Source: Pseudorhodobacter sp.
GTDB taxonomy: Bacteria; Pseudomonadota; Alphaproteobacteria; Rhodobacterales; Rhodobacteraceae
Assembly (NCBI GenBank): GCA_024641255.1
Contig: JAHEDL010000131.1
Coordinates: forward strand, 1-5,745
Direction of reading: 5' to 3'
DNA: 5,745 bases
Part shown: piece by piece, positions 1 through 5,107 of the stretch
Position numbering within the stretch: the stretch's first letter is position 1
How the letters are laid out: each line of letters opens with the position of its first letter
Notes under the pieces: model-generated
The model's input: only the letters and a program-made list of their open reading frames with translations
Databases searched by the model: none
What the model was told of the DNA's origin: nothing
Program-made: the position numbers and the translations under genes

Positions 1-99
1 TTCCGCACCTTCCGGCTGGGCCTGTTCGGTCTGGACAAGCTGAAAGATGTCGATGCCACCGTCGCCCGCCTGCGCCGCGGCATCGAGGCTGTGCTGTAA
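1..99 (+). CDS. C-terminal end of a probable class V PLP-dependent aminotransferase (partial)
   Basis: Reading frame 1 is open from the first base to a TAA stop at 97-99 and gives 32 residues (start FRTFRLGLFGLDKL, end RRGIEAVL). The 5' end lies outside the window. The piece with FRLGLFGLDKL followed by a helix of the VARLRRGIEAVL kind resembles the extreme C-terminus of alanine-glyoxylate/serine-type class V aminotransferases, where the small domain ends in a strand and a helix. No catalytic lysine or PLP-binding residue is in view, so the assignment rests on a resemblance recalled from the family and is tentative. That this is the end of a real gene is better supported: codon use is GC-rich at third positions like its neighbours, and the frame ends just before a non-coding spacer. 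It converges on the hydroxylase gene, with 86 bp between the two stops. Confidence 0.5.
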   Translation, partial: FRTFRLGLFGLDKLKDVDATVARLRRGIEAVL

Positions 100-142
100 A
101 CCAAAAGAAAACCGCGTTCAGCTTCATCTTGGCCTAAATATC

Positions 143-176
143 CCCGCCGGAGGCAGCAGCATCTGCACCCGGCGGG
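143..176 (-). terminator. GC-rich hairpin between convergent genes, probable terminator of the hydroxylase transcript
   Basis: There is a perfect 8-bp inverted repeat, CCCGCCGG at 143-150 and CCGGCGGG at 169-176, around an 18-base loop. The loop can form an inner stem (GCAG at 153-156 or 156-159 with CTGC at 163-166). On the minus strand it begins 9 bases after the hydroxylase stop and is followed by GATATTTAGG, a weak T tract. On the plus strand it lies 43 bases after the aminotransferase stop and has no T tract. It therefore fits best as the minus-strand terminator. The poor U tract leaves open a Rho-assisted or purely RNA-stabilising role. Confidence 0.55.
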
Positions 177-185
177 CGGTATCAA

Positions 186-1385
186 TTAACGCACGCCCAG
201 CCCCGCCTTCATCAGCGTTTTGCGCACCGGGGCGACGGAGTAAAACGCGTTCAGCGCGCCTGCGCGCAGGTCGCGCAGCAATTGGCCTTCGATCATCGAG
301 GTGCGGTTCAGCAGGTCGATGCCTTTGACGCGGGCCTGCACCTCTAGGTGGCGGCGGCGGTGATAGGCGTCCAGCATCTTGGCCGACCCCAGATCCGCCG
401 GATCGGCCTTTGCCAGATCCAGCAGCGTCGACAGGTCAGCAAGGCTCATGTTCAAACCCTGCGCGCCGATCGGTGGCACCACATGCGCGGCTTCGGCCAT
501 CAGTGCTACGCGTTCGCCCGCCATCCGGTCGGCGATCTGGCTGATGATCGGCCAGACGCTGCGGCGCGAGGCCAGCGTCAGCGGGCCAAGAATTTGGCAC
601 GACCGCAGGTTCATTGCGGCTTCGAAATCGGCCACCGGCAGGGCGGCAAGGCGCTGCACCTCGGGGCCGGTTTCCATCCAGACCACCGCCGAACAGGGCA
701 AGCCGTCACGGTCGGGCAGCGGCACCAGGGTGAACGGGCCGCCAGAGCGGTGGATTTCGGTCGACACATTCTGATGTGGCACCGGATGGGTTACGGCGAA
801 GGCCAGCGCTTTTTGGCCATAGCGGATGGTTTTCACCGCAATGCCAAGCGCCTCGCGCATGGTCGAATTGCGGCCATCGGCGGCGATCACCAGGCGGGCG
901 CTGATTTTGCGGCCATCTGACAGGGTGACAAGGGCTTCGGATTCGCGGGTCAGCAGTTTGGTGGTGGCGATACCGGGCAGGAAGCTGACATTGGGCAGGT
1001 CTGCCAGACGGGCCACCATTTCGCGGCGCAGCAGCCAGTTTGGCAGGTTCCAGCCAAACGGCGCATCCGAAATATCGGCGGCGTCGAAGTCTTTGATAAC
1101 GCGGGGTTCCGGGGTTTCGCCGCCCGCATCCACGATCCGCATGATTTGCAGCGGTGCCGCGAAGGGTTCCAGCCGCGCCCAAAGGCCCGCCGATTCCAGC
1201 ACCGGAATCGATGGATGCAAAAACGCGGTGGTGCGCAGATCTGCGCCTTCGTCGGTGGCGTTGGTGACCGGCGGTGTCGGATCGGCACAGATGACGGAAA
1301 ATCCGGCGCTGCCAAAGGCGGCGGCTGCAGAAAGCCCGGCCACCCCGCCGCCGGAAATCAGGATATCGGTGGAAATGCGTGTCAT
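186..1385 (-). CDS. UbiH/UbiF/COQ6-family FAD-dependent monooxygenase (ubiquinone biosynthesis hydroxylase)
   Basis: This 399-residue protein has the usual length of the family. In order it shows the Rossmann FAD motif GGGVAG at residues 12-17, a DLRTTAF segment at 49-55 typical of UbiH-like enzymes, the DG motif (VIAADGRNS, D170-G171), and the second FAD/ribose motif around 297-317 (AEAAH, then PPIGAQGLN and a closing D317). The family adds hydroxyl groups to the aromatic ring of ubiquinone precursors at the inner membrane face, using O2 and reduced FAD. Alphaproteobacteria use UbiH-, UbiF-, UbiM- or UbiL-type members with differing ring positions; the sequence alone does not tell which. The usual GD of the third motif is AE here, which I recall as common in alphaproteobacterial members. 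I chose ATG at 1385 because AGGGG lies 7 bases upstream; an in-frame TTG at 1406 would add seven residues but has no better ribosome site. The upstream neighbour is a small membrane protein 78 bp away. Confidence 0.88.
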   Translation of the reverse strand: MTRISTDILISGGGVAGLSAAAAFGSAGFSVICADPTPPVTNATDEGADLRTTAFLHPSIPVLESAGLWARLEPFAAPLQIMRIVDAGGETPEPRVIKDFDAADISDAPFGWNLPNWLLRREMVARLADLPNVSFLPGIATTKLLTRESEALVTLSDGRKISARLVIAADGRNSTMREALGIAVKTIRYGQKALAFAVTHPVPHQNVSTEIHRSGGPFTLVPLPDRDGLPCSAVVWMETGPEVQRLAALPVADFEAAMNLRSCQILGPLTLASRRSVWPIISQIADRMAGERVALMAEAAHVVPPIGAQGLNMSLADLSTLLDLAKADPADLGSAKMLDAYHRRRHLEVQARVKGIDLLNRTSMIEGQLLRDLRAGALNAFYSVAPVRKTLMKAGLGVR

Positions 1386-1392
1386 GGCTTTG

Positions 1393-1397
1393 CCCCT
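1393..1397 (-). promoter_or_regulatory. Shine-Dalgarno site fixing the hydroxylase start
   Basis: On the minus strand AGGGG is followed by 7 bases and then ATG at 1385. This supports the ATG over the upstream in-frame TTG at 1406. The bases between the site and the ATG, plus part of the site, belong to an 8-bp arm (1387-1394) that could pair with 1436-1443. Confidence 0.6.
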
Positions 1398-1463
1398 TTG
1401 GCGCAATTTAGGCCGTGGCGGCGGGAAAGCGAAGCGGCAAAGCGTCTCGGGGTCGTGCGGCGA

Positions 1464-1676
1464 TCAGGGCAGGGTGATCCAGATCAGCAGCACGAAGATC
1501 ACCGGAACCAGCGCCACATAGGTGACGACCAAGGCCGCGATACCCCACGCCTTGATTGCCAGCACCATCAGCGTGACAAGAATGGTCAGCAGGTAGAAAA
1601 CCACGTTGATGTCACGGGAAATATCGCGCGCGATGTGGCCAAGGATCGGGGTGCGGGCAAGCAGGCTGGCGGACAT
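1464..1676 (-). CDS. Small two-helix integral membrane protein, function unknown
   Basis: This gene encodes 70 residues. A hydrophilic N-terminus (about 1-23, with ARTP and HIARDISRD) is followed by two hydrophobic stretches at about 24-41 (VVFYLLTILVTLMVLAI) and 45-67 (GIAALV to LLIWI). A short KAW turn separates them, consistent with a helical hairpin in the inner membrane. It is real rather than spurious: AGGAG sits 6 bases before the ATG, the A-rich stretch ahead of it looks like a 5' leader, and no competing gene overlaps. I do not recognise a family. It lies between the nucleotidase (85 bp upstream) and the ubiquinone hydroxylase (78 bp downstream), all on one strand. Co-transcription with the hydroxylase is possible, and a membrane role near quinone synthesis is a guess from position only. 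Confidence 0.75.
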   Translation of the reverse strand: MSASLLARTPILGHIARDISRDINVVFYLLTILVTLMVLAIKAWGIAALVVTYVALVPVIFVLLIWITLP

Positions 1677-1761
1677 CTGAGACTCCTTTTTTAATAAGTC
1701 TTAGATATTTGTTTTTGCGCGCACGGCGACGCGACGCGGTGCCGCAGGGGAGAGCGGGCGT

Positions 1762-2406
1762 TTAGATCACCTTTGCCAGAAAGCCTGCCAGATCATCGGT
1801 GTGGTGGTGAATGTGAAGCGACTTCAAGGGTTTGGGCGAAACATAGACCGTCTGCATTCCCATGGCATGCGGGGCGGCAAGATTGCGCGCATCGTCTTCG
1901 AACATCGCGGCGGTGGCGGGGTTCAGCCCGTCTTGGGCAAAGATAGATTCGAAGGCGGCGCGTTCGGGTTTGGGGCGAAAGCCCGCGTGTTCAACGCCGT
2001 AGACCGCATCGAACAGGCCCGAAAGCCCGCGCGCCTGTAGCACGCGCTGCGCGTAGGGTTCACAGGCATTGGTGTAGACAATGCGGCGTCCGGGCAGGGC
2101 ACGGATGCGCGCGGCAAGGTCGGGGTCGGCGGGAAGCACCGAAAAATCAATATCATGCACGTCGTGCAGATAGGGGGCTGGGTCGATGTTATGTTCGCGC
2201 ATCAGGCCGGCAAGCGTGGTGCCGTAGGTATCCCAGTAATGTTGGCGCAGGCGGTTGGCTTCGGTTTTGCCGACGCCCAAAGCCTGCATGACCCAAGCCG
2301 TCATCCGCACCTCGATCTGATCGAACAGGCGGTATTGCGGCGGATAAAGCGTGTTATCCAGGTCGAAGACCCAAGCGGTGACGTGATCGAAGTGTTGTTT
2401 TACCAT
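1762..2406 (-). CDS. HAD-superfamily pyrimidine 5'-nucleotidase
   Basis: This 214-residue protein has all four HAD motifs: motif I FDLDNT with nucleophile D15 and acid D17; motif II YTN (T112, N113); motif III lysine K146 in RPKPERAAF; and motif IV FEDDARN with E170, D171 and D172. A helical cap lies between motifs I and II (about 24-100), as in HAD subclass IA. The overall pattern matches the pyrimidine 5'-nucleotidase branch (the SDT1/PPM1-like family), including LYPP after motif I and a His-rich tail HIHHH at 198-202 before TDDLAGFL. Expected activity is Mg2+-dependent dephosphorylation of UMP/CMP-type nucleotides in the cytosol; substrate range in this family is broad, so this is a family-level call. 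No Shine-Dalgarno sequence precedes the ATG, so the start could be leaderless. It is divergent from the GntR regulator. Confidence 0.88.
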   Translation of the reverse strand: MVKQHFDHVTAWVFDLDNTLYPPQYRLFDQIEVRMTAWVMQALGVGKTEANRLRQHYWDTYGTTLAGLMREHNIDPAPYLHDVHDIDFSVLPADPDLAARIRALPGRRIVYTNACEPYAQRVLQARGLSGLFDAVYGVEHAGFRPKPERAAFESIFAQDGLNPATAAMFEDDARNLAAPHAMGMQTVYVSPKPLKSLHIHHHTDDLAGFLAKVI

Positions 2407-2412
2407 GGCGCA

Positions 2413-2441
2413 TAGCTAGCGCGGCTGATGGCTTTCGGCAA
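2413..2441 (-). promoter_or_regulatory. Weak candidate minus-strand promoter for the nucleotidase
   Basis: On the minus strand TTGCCG (2441-2436; four of six matches to TTGACA) is followed after 17 bases by TAGCTA (2418-2413; a poor match to TATAAT). The expected transcription start would fall at about the ATG at 2406. This fits the lack of a Shine-Dalgarno site and would give a leaderless message. The evidence is weak and rests on spacing and one hexamer. Confidence 0.2.
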
Positions 2442-2449
2442 TCGGTGGG

Positions 2450-2477
2450 TTGATCCTGCGGCGGGGAAGGGTAGTGT
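2450..2477 (+). promoter_or_regulatory. Weak candidate plus-strand promoter for the GntR-family gene
   Basis: TTGATC (2450-2455, four of six to TTGACA) is followed by a 16-base spacer and TAGTGT (2472-2477, three of six to TATAAT). The predicted start would leave a leader of about 20 bases carrying GGAGG. I see no clear palindromic operator of the FadR/GntR kind in the 97-bp divergent region. Confidence 0.18.
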
Positions 2478-2489
2478 CGCGCAGGGTTT

Positions 2490-2494
2490 GGAGG
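2490..2494 (+). promoter_or_regulatory. Strong Shine-Dalgarno site fixing a GTG start for the GntR-family gene
   Basis: GGAGG lies 9 bases before GTG at 2504. An in-frame TTG at 2450 would extend the protein by 18 Arg/Val-rich residues that do not match the usual N-terminus of the family. The GTG is therefore preferred. Confidence 0.75.
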
Positions 2495-2503
2495 ACGGAC
2501 ACG

Positions 2504-3139
2504 GTGCAGAAGGACGCATATACGCTGATTTTGGAGGCGATTGAGGGCGGGGTTTATAAGCCCGGCGATCGTCTGGTGGAATCCGAACTGGCCGAGCGGA
2601 TGGGGGTGTCGCGCACGCCGGTGCGCGAGGCGCTGCAGCGGCTGGAAACCCAAGGCATGCTCAGCCGCGATGGTCGCAGTCTGATTGTGGCGTCGTTGGA
2701 TCATAACCAGCTGGCCGAACTTTACACCGTGCGCTCCGAGTTGGAGGGGTTGGCGGCGCGGTTGGCGGCGCGGCATGCGACGGATGAAGAAATTCGGGTG
2801 CTGCGCGGCATGGTGGACGATGATCGTGCGCTGCTTGGCGGCGATCCGCGGTTGCTGAGCCGGGCCAACAAGCGGTTTCACAAGCTGATTCATCTGGCCA
2901 GCCACAATCGGTTTCTGGTGCAGCAGTTGGATCTGGTGCATCGCGCGATGGCGCTGATGGCGACGACCTCGTTCGCGGCCGAGGGGCGCGACGAGGTGGC
3001 TTTGGCTGAACATGATCAGATCGTGCGTGCAATAGAGGCACATGACGGCGAGGCGGCATATCAGGCGTTGAAATCGCATATCTCGAAAGCGTTCGAAACC
3101 CGGTTGCGGGTGGATGCGGGCGAGTTGAAAACCCGCTAG
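2504..3139 (+). CDS. GntR-family transcriptional regulator with FCD (FadR-like) ligand domain
   Basis: With the GTG start this is a 211-residue protein, a normal length for the FCD subfamily. Residues about 3-65 form the winged helix: GDRLVESELAERMGVSRTPVREAL carries the recognition helix, then LQRLETQGML and a wing. Residues about 70-200 are the all-helical FCD domain. Its metal site is visible as N122-x3-H126 (ANKRFHKLI), H170 (AEHDQI) and H192 (SHI), with the 22-residue spacing between the last two His that I recall from characterised members. Asn stands where many have Asp. Such proteins bind palindromic operators and release on binding organic acids or similar metabolites. The ligand and targets are not evident: the flanking genes are a divergent nucleotidase and a convergent glycosyltransferase, with no adjacent catabolic operon. 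Its stop codon shares CTAG with that of the glycosyltransferase. Confidence 0.9.
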   Translation: MQKDAYTLILEAIEGGVYKPGDRLVESELAERMGVSRTPVREALQRLETQGMLSRDGRSLIVASLDHNQLAELYTVRSELEGLAARLAARHATDEEIRVLRGMVDDDRALLGGDPRLLSRANKRFHKLIHLASHNRFLVQQLDLVHRAMALMATTSFAAEGRDEVALAEHDQIVRAIEAHDGEAAYQALKSHISKAFETRLRVDAGELKTR

Positions 3140-5007
3140 GGGTCGAAATGGCCGTGGCTGGTTTTATCCCAGTAGAAGGGTTTGGTCAGCAGTTCCCACA
3201 GCGCCTTGTAGGCGGCAAGGGTGGCCAGCGGGTGGTAGGCCGGCATGGTTAACGCCCAAAGCCAGTGCAGGCGGTGGCGGGTGCGGCGCAGGGCGGCGAT
3301 GTCGCAGGCGATGTTCAGCAGGCCAATTGCGGCAAGGCTGGTGTAAAGCGTCACAAACACGCCAAGGGGCAGCGCCTGTGTGACAGGATGCGGGAGGCCG
3401 ATCGTGCCGAGCCAAAGGCTCCATACCAGCGGGGCCAGCAGGGATTGCAGCACCGCGCCCAGAAATTGCACCTGCATGCCGATGAAGCGGCGGGGGCCAA
3501 GTTGCCGCCACAGCAAGCGCGGGTCGCGCATATGGGTGATCCATGTCATCATATAGCCCTTGATCCAGCGCGACCGCTGTTTGACCCACGGCAGCGGGCG
3601 GCAGTTTGCCTCTTCGAACGTGGTGCTGGACAGGATTTCGGTGCGATAGCCGTGGCGGGCAAGGCGCAGGCCAAGATCGGCGTCTTCGGTGACATTCTGC
3701 GCGTCCCAGCCGCCAAGCCGTTCCAGAGCGGCGCGGCGAAAGAACAGGGTCGTGCCGCCCAACGGCACGGCAAGGCCAAGCCGTTCGATGCCGGGCAGGT
3801 AGATGCGGAACCACGCGGCGTATTCGATGGTGAAGCAGCGCGCCAGCCAGTTGCTGCGCGGGTTGTAGAAATCAAGACTGCCCTGCAGACAGACCACTTT
3901 CGGGCTGGTTTGGTAAAACTGCGTCACTACCTTGCGCAACTGGTCGGGTTCAGGGGCGTCTTCGGCGTCATAGATGCCGATGATAGACCCGCGACAGTGA
4001 TCCAGCGCGTAGTTCAGGGCGCGCGGTTTGGTTTTCACCGATCCATCCGGCACCACGATGATACGCATCCAACCGGGCAGATCGGCACTGGCCAAGGCGG
4101 CGCGGGTCATATGATCGTCGGCTTCGACCACCAACAGCACGTCGAGCAGGTTGCGGGGGTAGTCAAGCTTTTCAAGGCGGGCGGCAAGGCGGGCGGCGAT
4201 GTTGCTTTCGTGATAGAGCGCCACCATGATTGAAATGGTGGGCAGATGCGCGACGAGCAGTGGTTTGACCGTATCGGCAGGCTGATGCCGCATCGCCCAG
4301 AGCGCCGAGACTTTCATTATATTGGTGCTGAACAGCGCCAAAAGTGCCAAGGCGAGCAGAAGACTTAGCGCCGCCGCAGGCTGAACCGCGGCAAACAGCG
4401 CAATGCAGGCGGCGATTGCGGCGGCGGGGCGGCGCAGTTTGGTGCTGTGGTAATGCCTGCAACTTTCCAAGGCGTTAACACGGGTTTCCGCGCCCTTCGC
4501 AAGCCGGGGGCCGTGATGATCCAGCAGTGCGGTTTCGATGGCGGCGCGGGGGGCTACTGCCATCGCAACCGGGCCATAGATTGTTTCAAGATCTTTTCGG
4601 TGGAGGTAAAACTGGTCGGGATAGGCGGTGGCAATCACCGTGACTGCGCCGGTCTTGCGCCATGGCAGCAGGGCTTGATGCAACGCCCGCACATGCGGCA
4701 AACGGTGCAGCAGGCGCTGGTCGGGCGGCAACAGCAAAAAATTGGCGTGGCCAACCTGCCAATGCTGCGCCATGGCCGCATATAGCTTTTCCGCGCCAAT
4801 GCTGCCGCGCGCGATCAGAACATCTGCAAGGTGACGCTGGCGTGGTTCATGCAGGGCCAGCAGCGGCAGCATTTGTTTCGGGGCCACCAAGCCATTTTTC
4901 ATCAGCGCCGAGGCCAGCGTTTGCACGCTATGGCGGTTTTGCAACGCCTGCGACAGCGGTCTTTCCGCCGTGGTATCGAAAATGGGGCGAAGCTGCGTAA
5001 CCGACAT
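3136..5007 (-). CDS. Membrane glycosyltransferase family 2 with N-terminal MshEN-like tandem repeat; probable exopolysaccharide synthase
   Basis: This gene encodes 623 residues. Residues 30-82 hold two 24-residue units (30-53 and 59-82) separated by 5 residues and patterned LxxxLxxxGxI, like the c-di-GMP-binding MshEN fold of type II secretion ATPases. Two membrane helices follow at about 195-230. The cytosolic GT2 domain spans about 256-490 and has the EADD region (295-298), DAED (347-350), TED (440-442) and QRSRW (477-481), the signature of processive inverting polymerases such as cellulose synthase. Three or so helices follow (about 513-535, 545-570, 582-604), then the tail FYWDKTSHG. The closest described relatives are probably NfrB/XagB-type glycosyltransferases; the polymer and sugar donor cannot be told from here. 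ATG at 5007 is chosen because GGAG is 5 bases upstream; GTG at 5025 would add six residues and has no ribosome site. The gene stands alone, 100 bp after carA, convergent with the GntR gene. Confidence 0.87.
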   Translation of the reverse strand: MSVTQLRPIFDTTAERPLSQALQNRHSVQTLASALMKNGLVAPKQMLPLLALHEPRQRHLADVLIARGSIGAEKLYAAMAQHWQVGHANFLLLPPDQRLLHRLPHVRALHQALLPWRKTGAVTVIATAYPDQFYLHRKDLETIYGPVAMAVAPRAAIETALLDHHGPRLAKGAETRVNALESCRHYHSTKLRRPAAAIAACIALFAAVQPAAALSLLLALALLALFSTNIMKVSALWAMRHQPADTVKPLLVAHLPTISIMVALYHESNIAARLAARLEKLDYPRNLLDVLLVVEADDHMTRAALASADLPGWMRIIVVPDGSVKTKPRALNYALDHCRGSIIGIYDAEDAPEPDQLRKVVTQFYQTSPKVVCLQGSLDFYNPRSNWLARCFTIEYAAWFRIYLPGIERLGLAVPLGGTTLFFRRAALERLGGWDAQNVTEDADLGLRLARHGYRTEILSSTTFEEANCRPLPWVKQRSRWIKGYMMTWITHMRDPRLLWRQLGPRRFIGMQVQFLGAVLQSLLAPLVWSLWLGTIGLPHPVTQALPLGVFVTLYTSLAAIGLLNIACDIAALRRTRHRLHWLWALTMPAYHPLATLAAYKALWELLTKPFYWDKTSHGHFDP

Positions 5008-5012
5008 GCTAT

Positions 5013-5044
5013 CTCCGGGCGACACGCATAGGTTGCGCCCGGAG
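5013..5044 (-). promoter_or_regulatory. Perfect 9-bp hairpin masking the glycosyltransferase ribosome-binding site
   Basis: On the minus strand CTCCGGGCG (5044-5036) and CGCCCGGAG (5021-5013) pair perfectly around a 14-base loop; eight of the nine pairs are G-C. The GGAG at the end of the second arm is the Shine-Dalgarno sequence, 5 bases before the ATG at 5007. If the whole repeat is transcribed, ribosome access should be blocked until something opens it. There is no T tract after it on either strand, so it does not look like an intrinsic terminator of carA. The structure is direct from the sequence; the switching role is inferred. Confidence 0.6.
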
Positions 5045-5046
5045 GG

Positions 5047-5062
5047 TTAATTACTGGTTAAC
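5047..5062. promoter_or_regulatory. Full CtrA-type binding box (TTAA-N7-TTAAC)
   Basis: TTAA at 5047-5050, seven bases, then TTAAC at 5058-5062. The box sits in two GGTTAA direct repeats 11 bp apart. It also reads TTAA-N7-TTAAC on the minus strand, because base 5046 is G. This equals the consensus of the alphaproteobacterial response regulator CtrA. It lies upstream of the glycosyltransferase in the only AT-rich spacer of the window. Whether it activates or represses depends on the start site, which is not known. Confidence 0.6.
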
Positions 5063-5072
5063 TTTACTTTGA

Positions 5073-5102
5073 TTTATCTGCAATAACCGCCTGTAAAGGC
5101 AA
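5073..5102 (-). promoter_or_regulatory. Candidate sigma-70-type promoter for the glycosyltransferase
   Basis: On the minus strand TTGCCT (5102-5097, four of six) is followed after 18 bases by GATAAA (5078-5073, four of six). The predicted transcription start is near 5066. That would include the whole ribosome-site hairpin in the leader and would place the CtrA-type box just downstream of the start, a repressing position. The match is modest. Confidence 0.3.
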
Positions 5103-5107
5103 GAAAA

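Noticed and set aside
47..328. Plus-strand frame crossing the aminotransferase end, the hairpin and the hydroxylase tail
   Set aside because: It overlaps two better-supported coding ends and the terminator hairpin, and its protein is low-complexity Arg, Ala and Ser rich.
348..920. Plus-strand open frame of 190 codons opposite the hydroxylase
   Set aside because: It is antisense to a gene with intact FAD motifs and has no ribosome site or recognisable domain.
1695..1703. TAAGTCTTA near-palindrome upstream of the small membrane protein
   Set aside because: It has only 4-base arms in an AT-rich leader, so chance is likely. The nearby TTAATAAGTCTTAG is also not a proper CtrA box because the second half-site is off in spacing and sequence.
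1718..1745. GC-rich partial inverted repeat (GCAC/GTGC) after the nucleotidase as a terminator
   Set aside because: The arms are only 4 bp with a long GC interior, and on the minus strand it is followed by an A-rich, not T-rich, stretch.
2415..2420. GCTAGC palindrome in the divergent spacer as a GntR operator
   Set aside because: Six bases is too short and it does not match the known GntR/FadR operator pattern of a T-G-T and A-C-A core.
2354..3079. Minus-strand open frame of 241 codons opposite the GntR gene
   Set aside because: It shadows a gene with clear winged-helix and FCD motifs. Its composition is Arg, His, Gln and Pro rich, and it overlaps the nucleotidase start.
3265..4233. Long plus-strand open frame (322 codons) opposite the glycosyltransferase
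   Set aside because: It is antisense to a gene with full GT2 motifs. Its translation is rich in Gln, His, Gly and Ala with no domain, as expected from the complement of GC-rich codons.
5089..5100. GCCT-GTAA-AGGC mini-hairpin just after carA as its terminator
   Set aside because: The stem is only 4 bp, and the minus strand continues GGTTATTGCAG without a T run.
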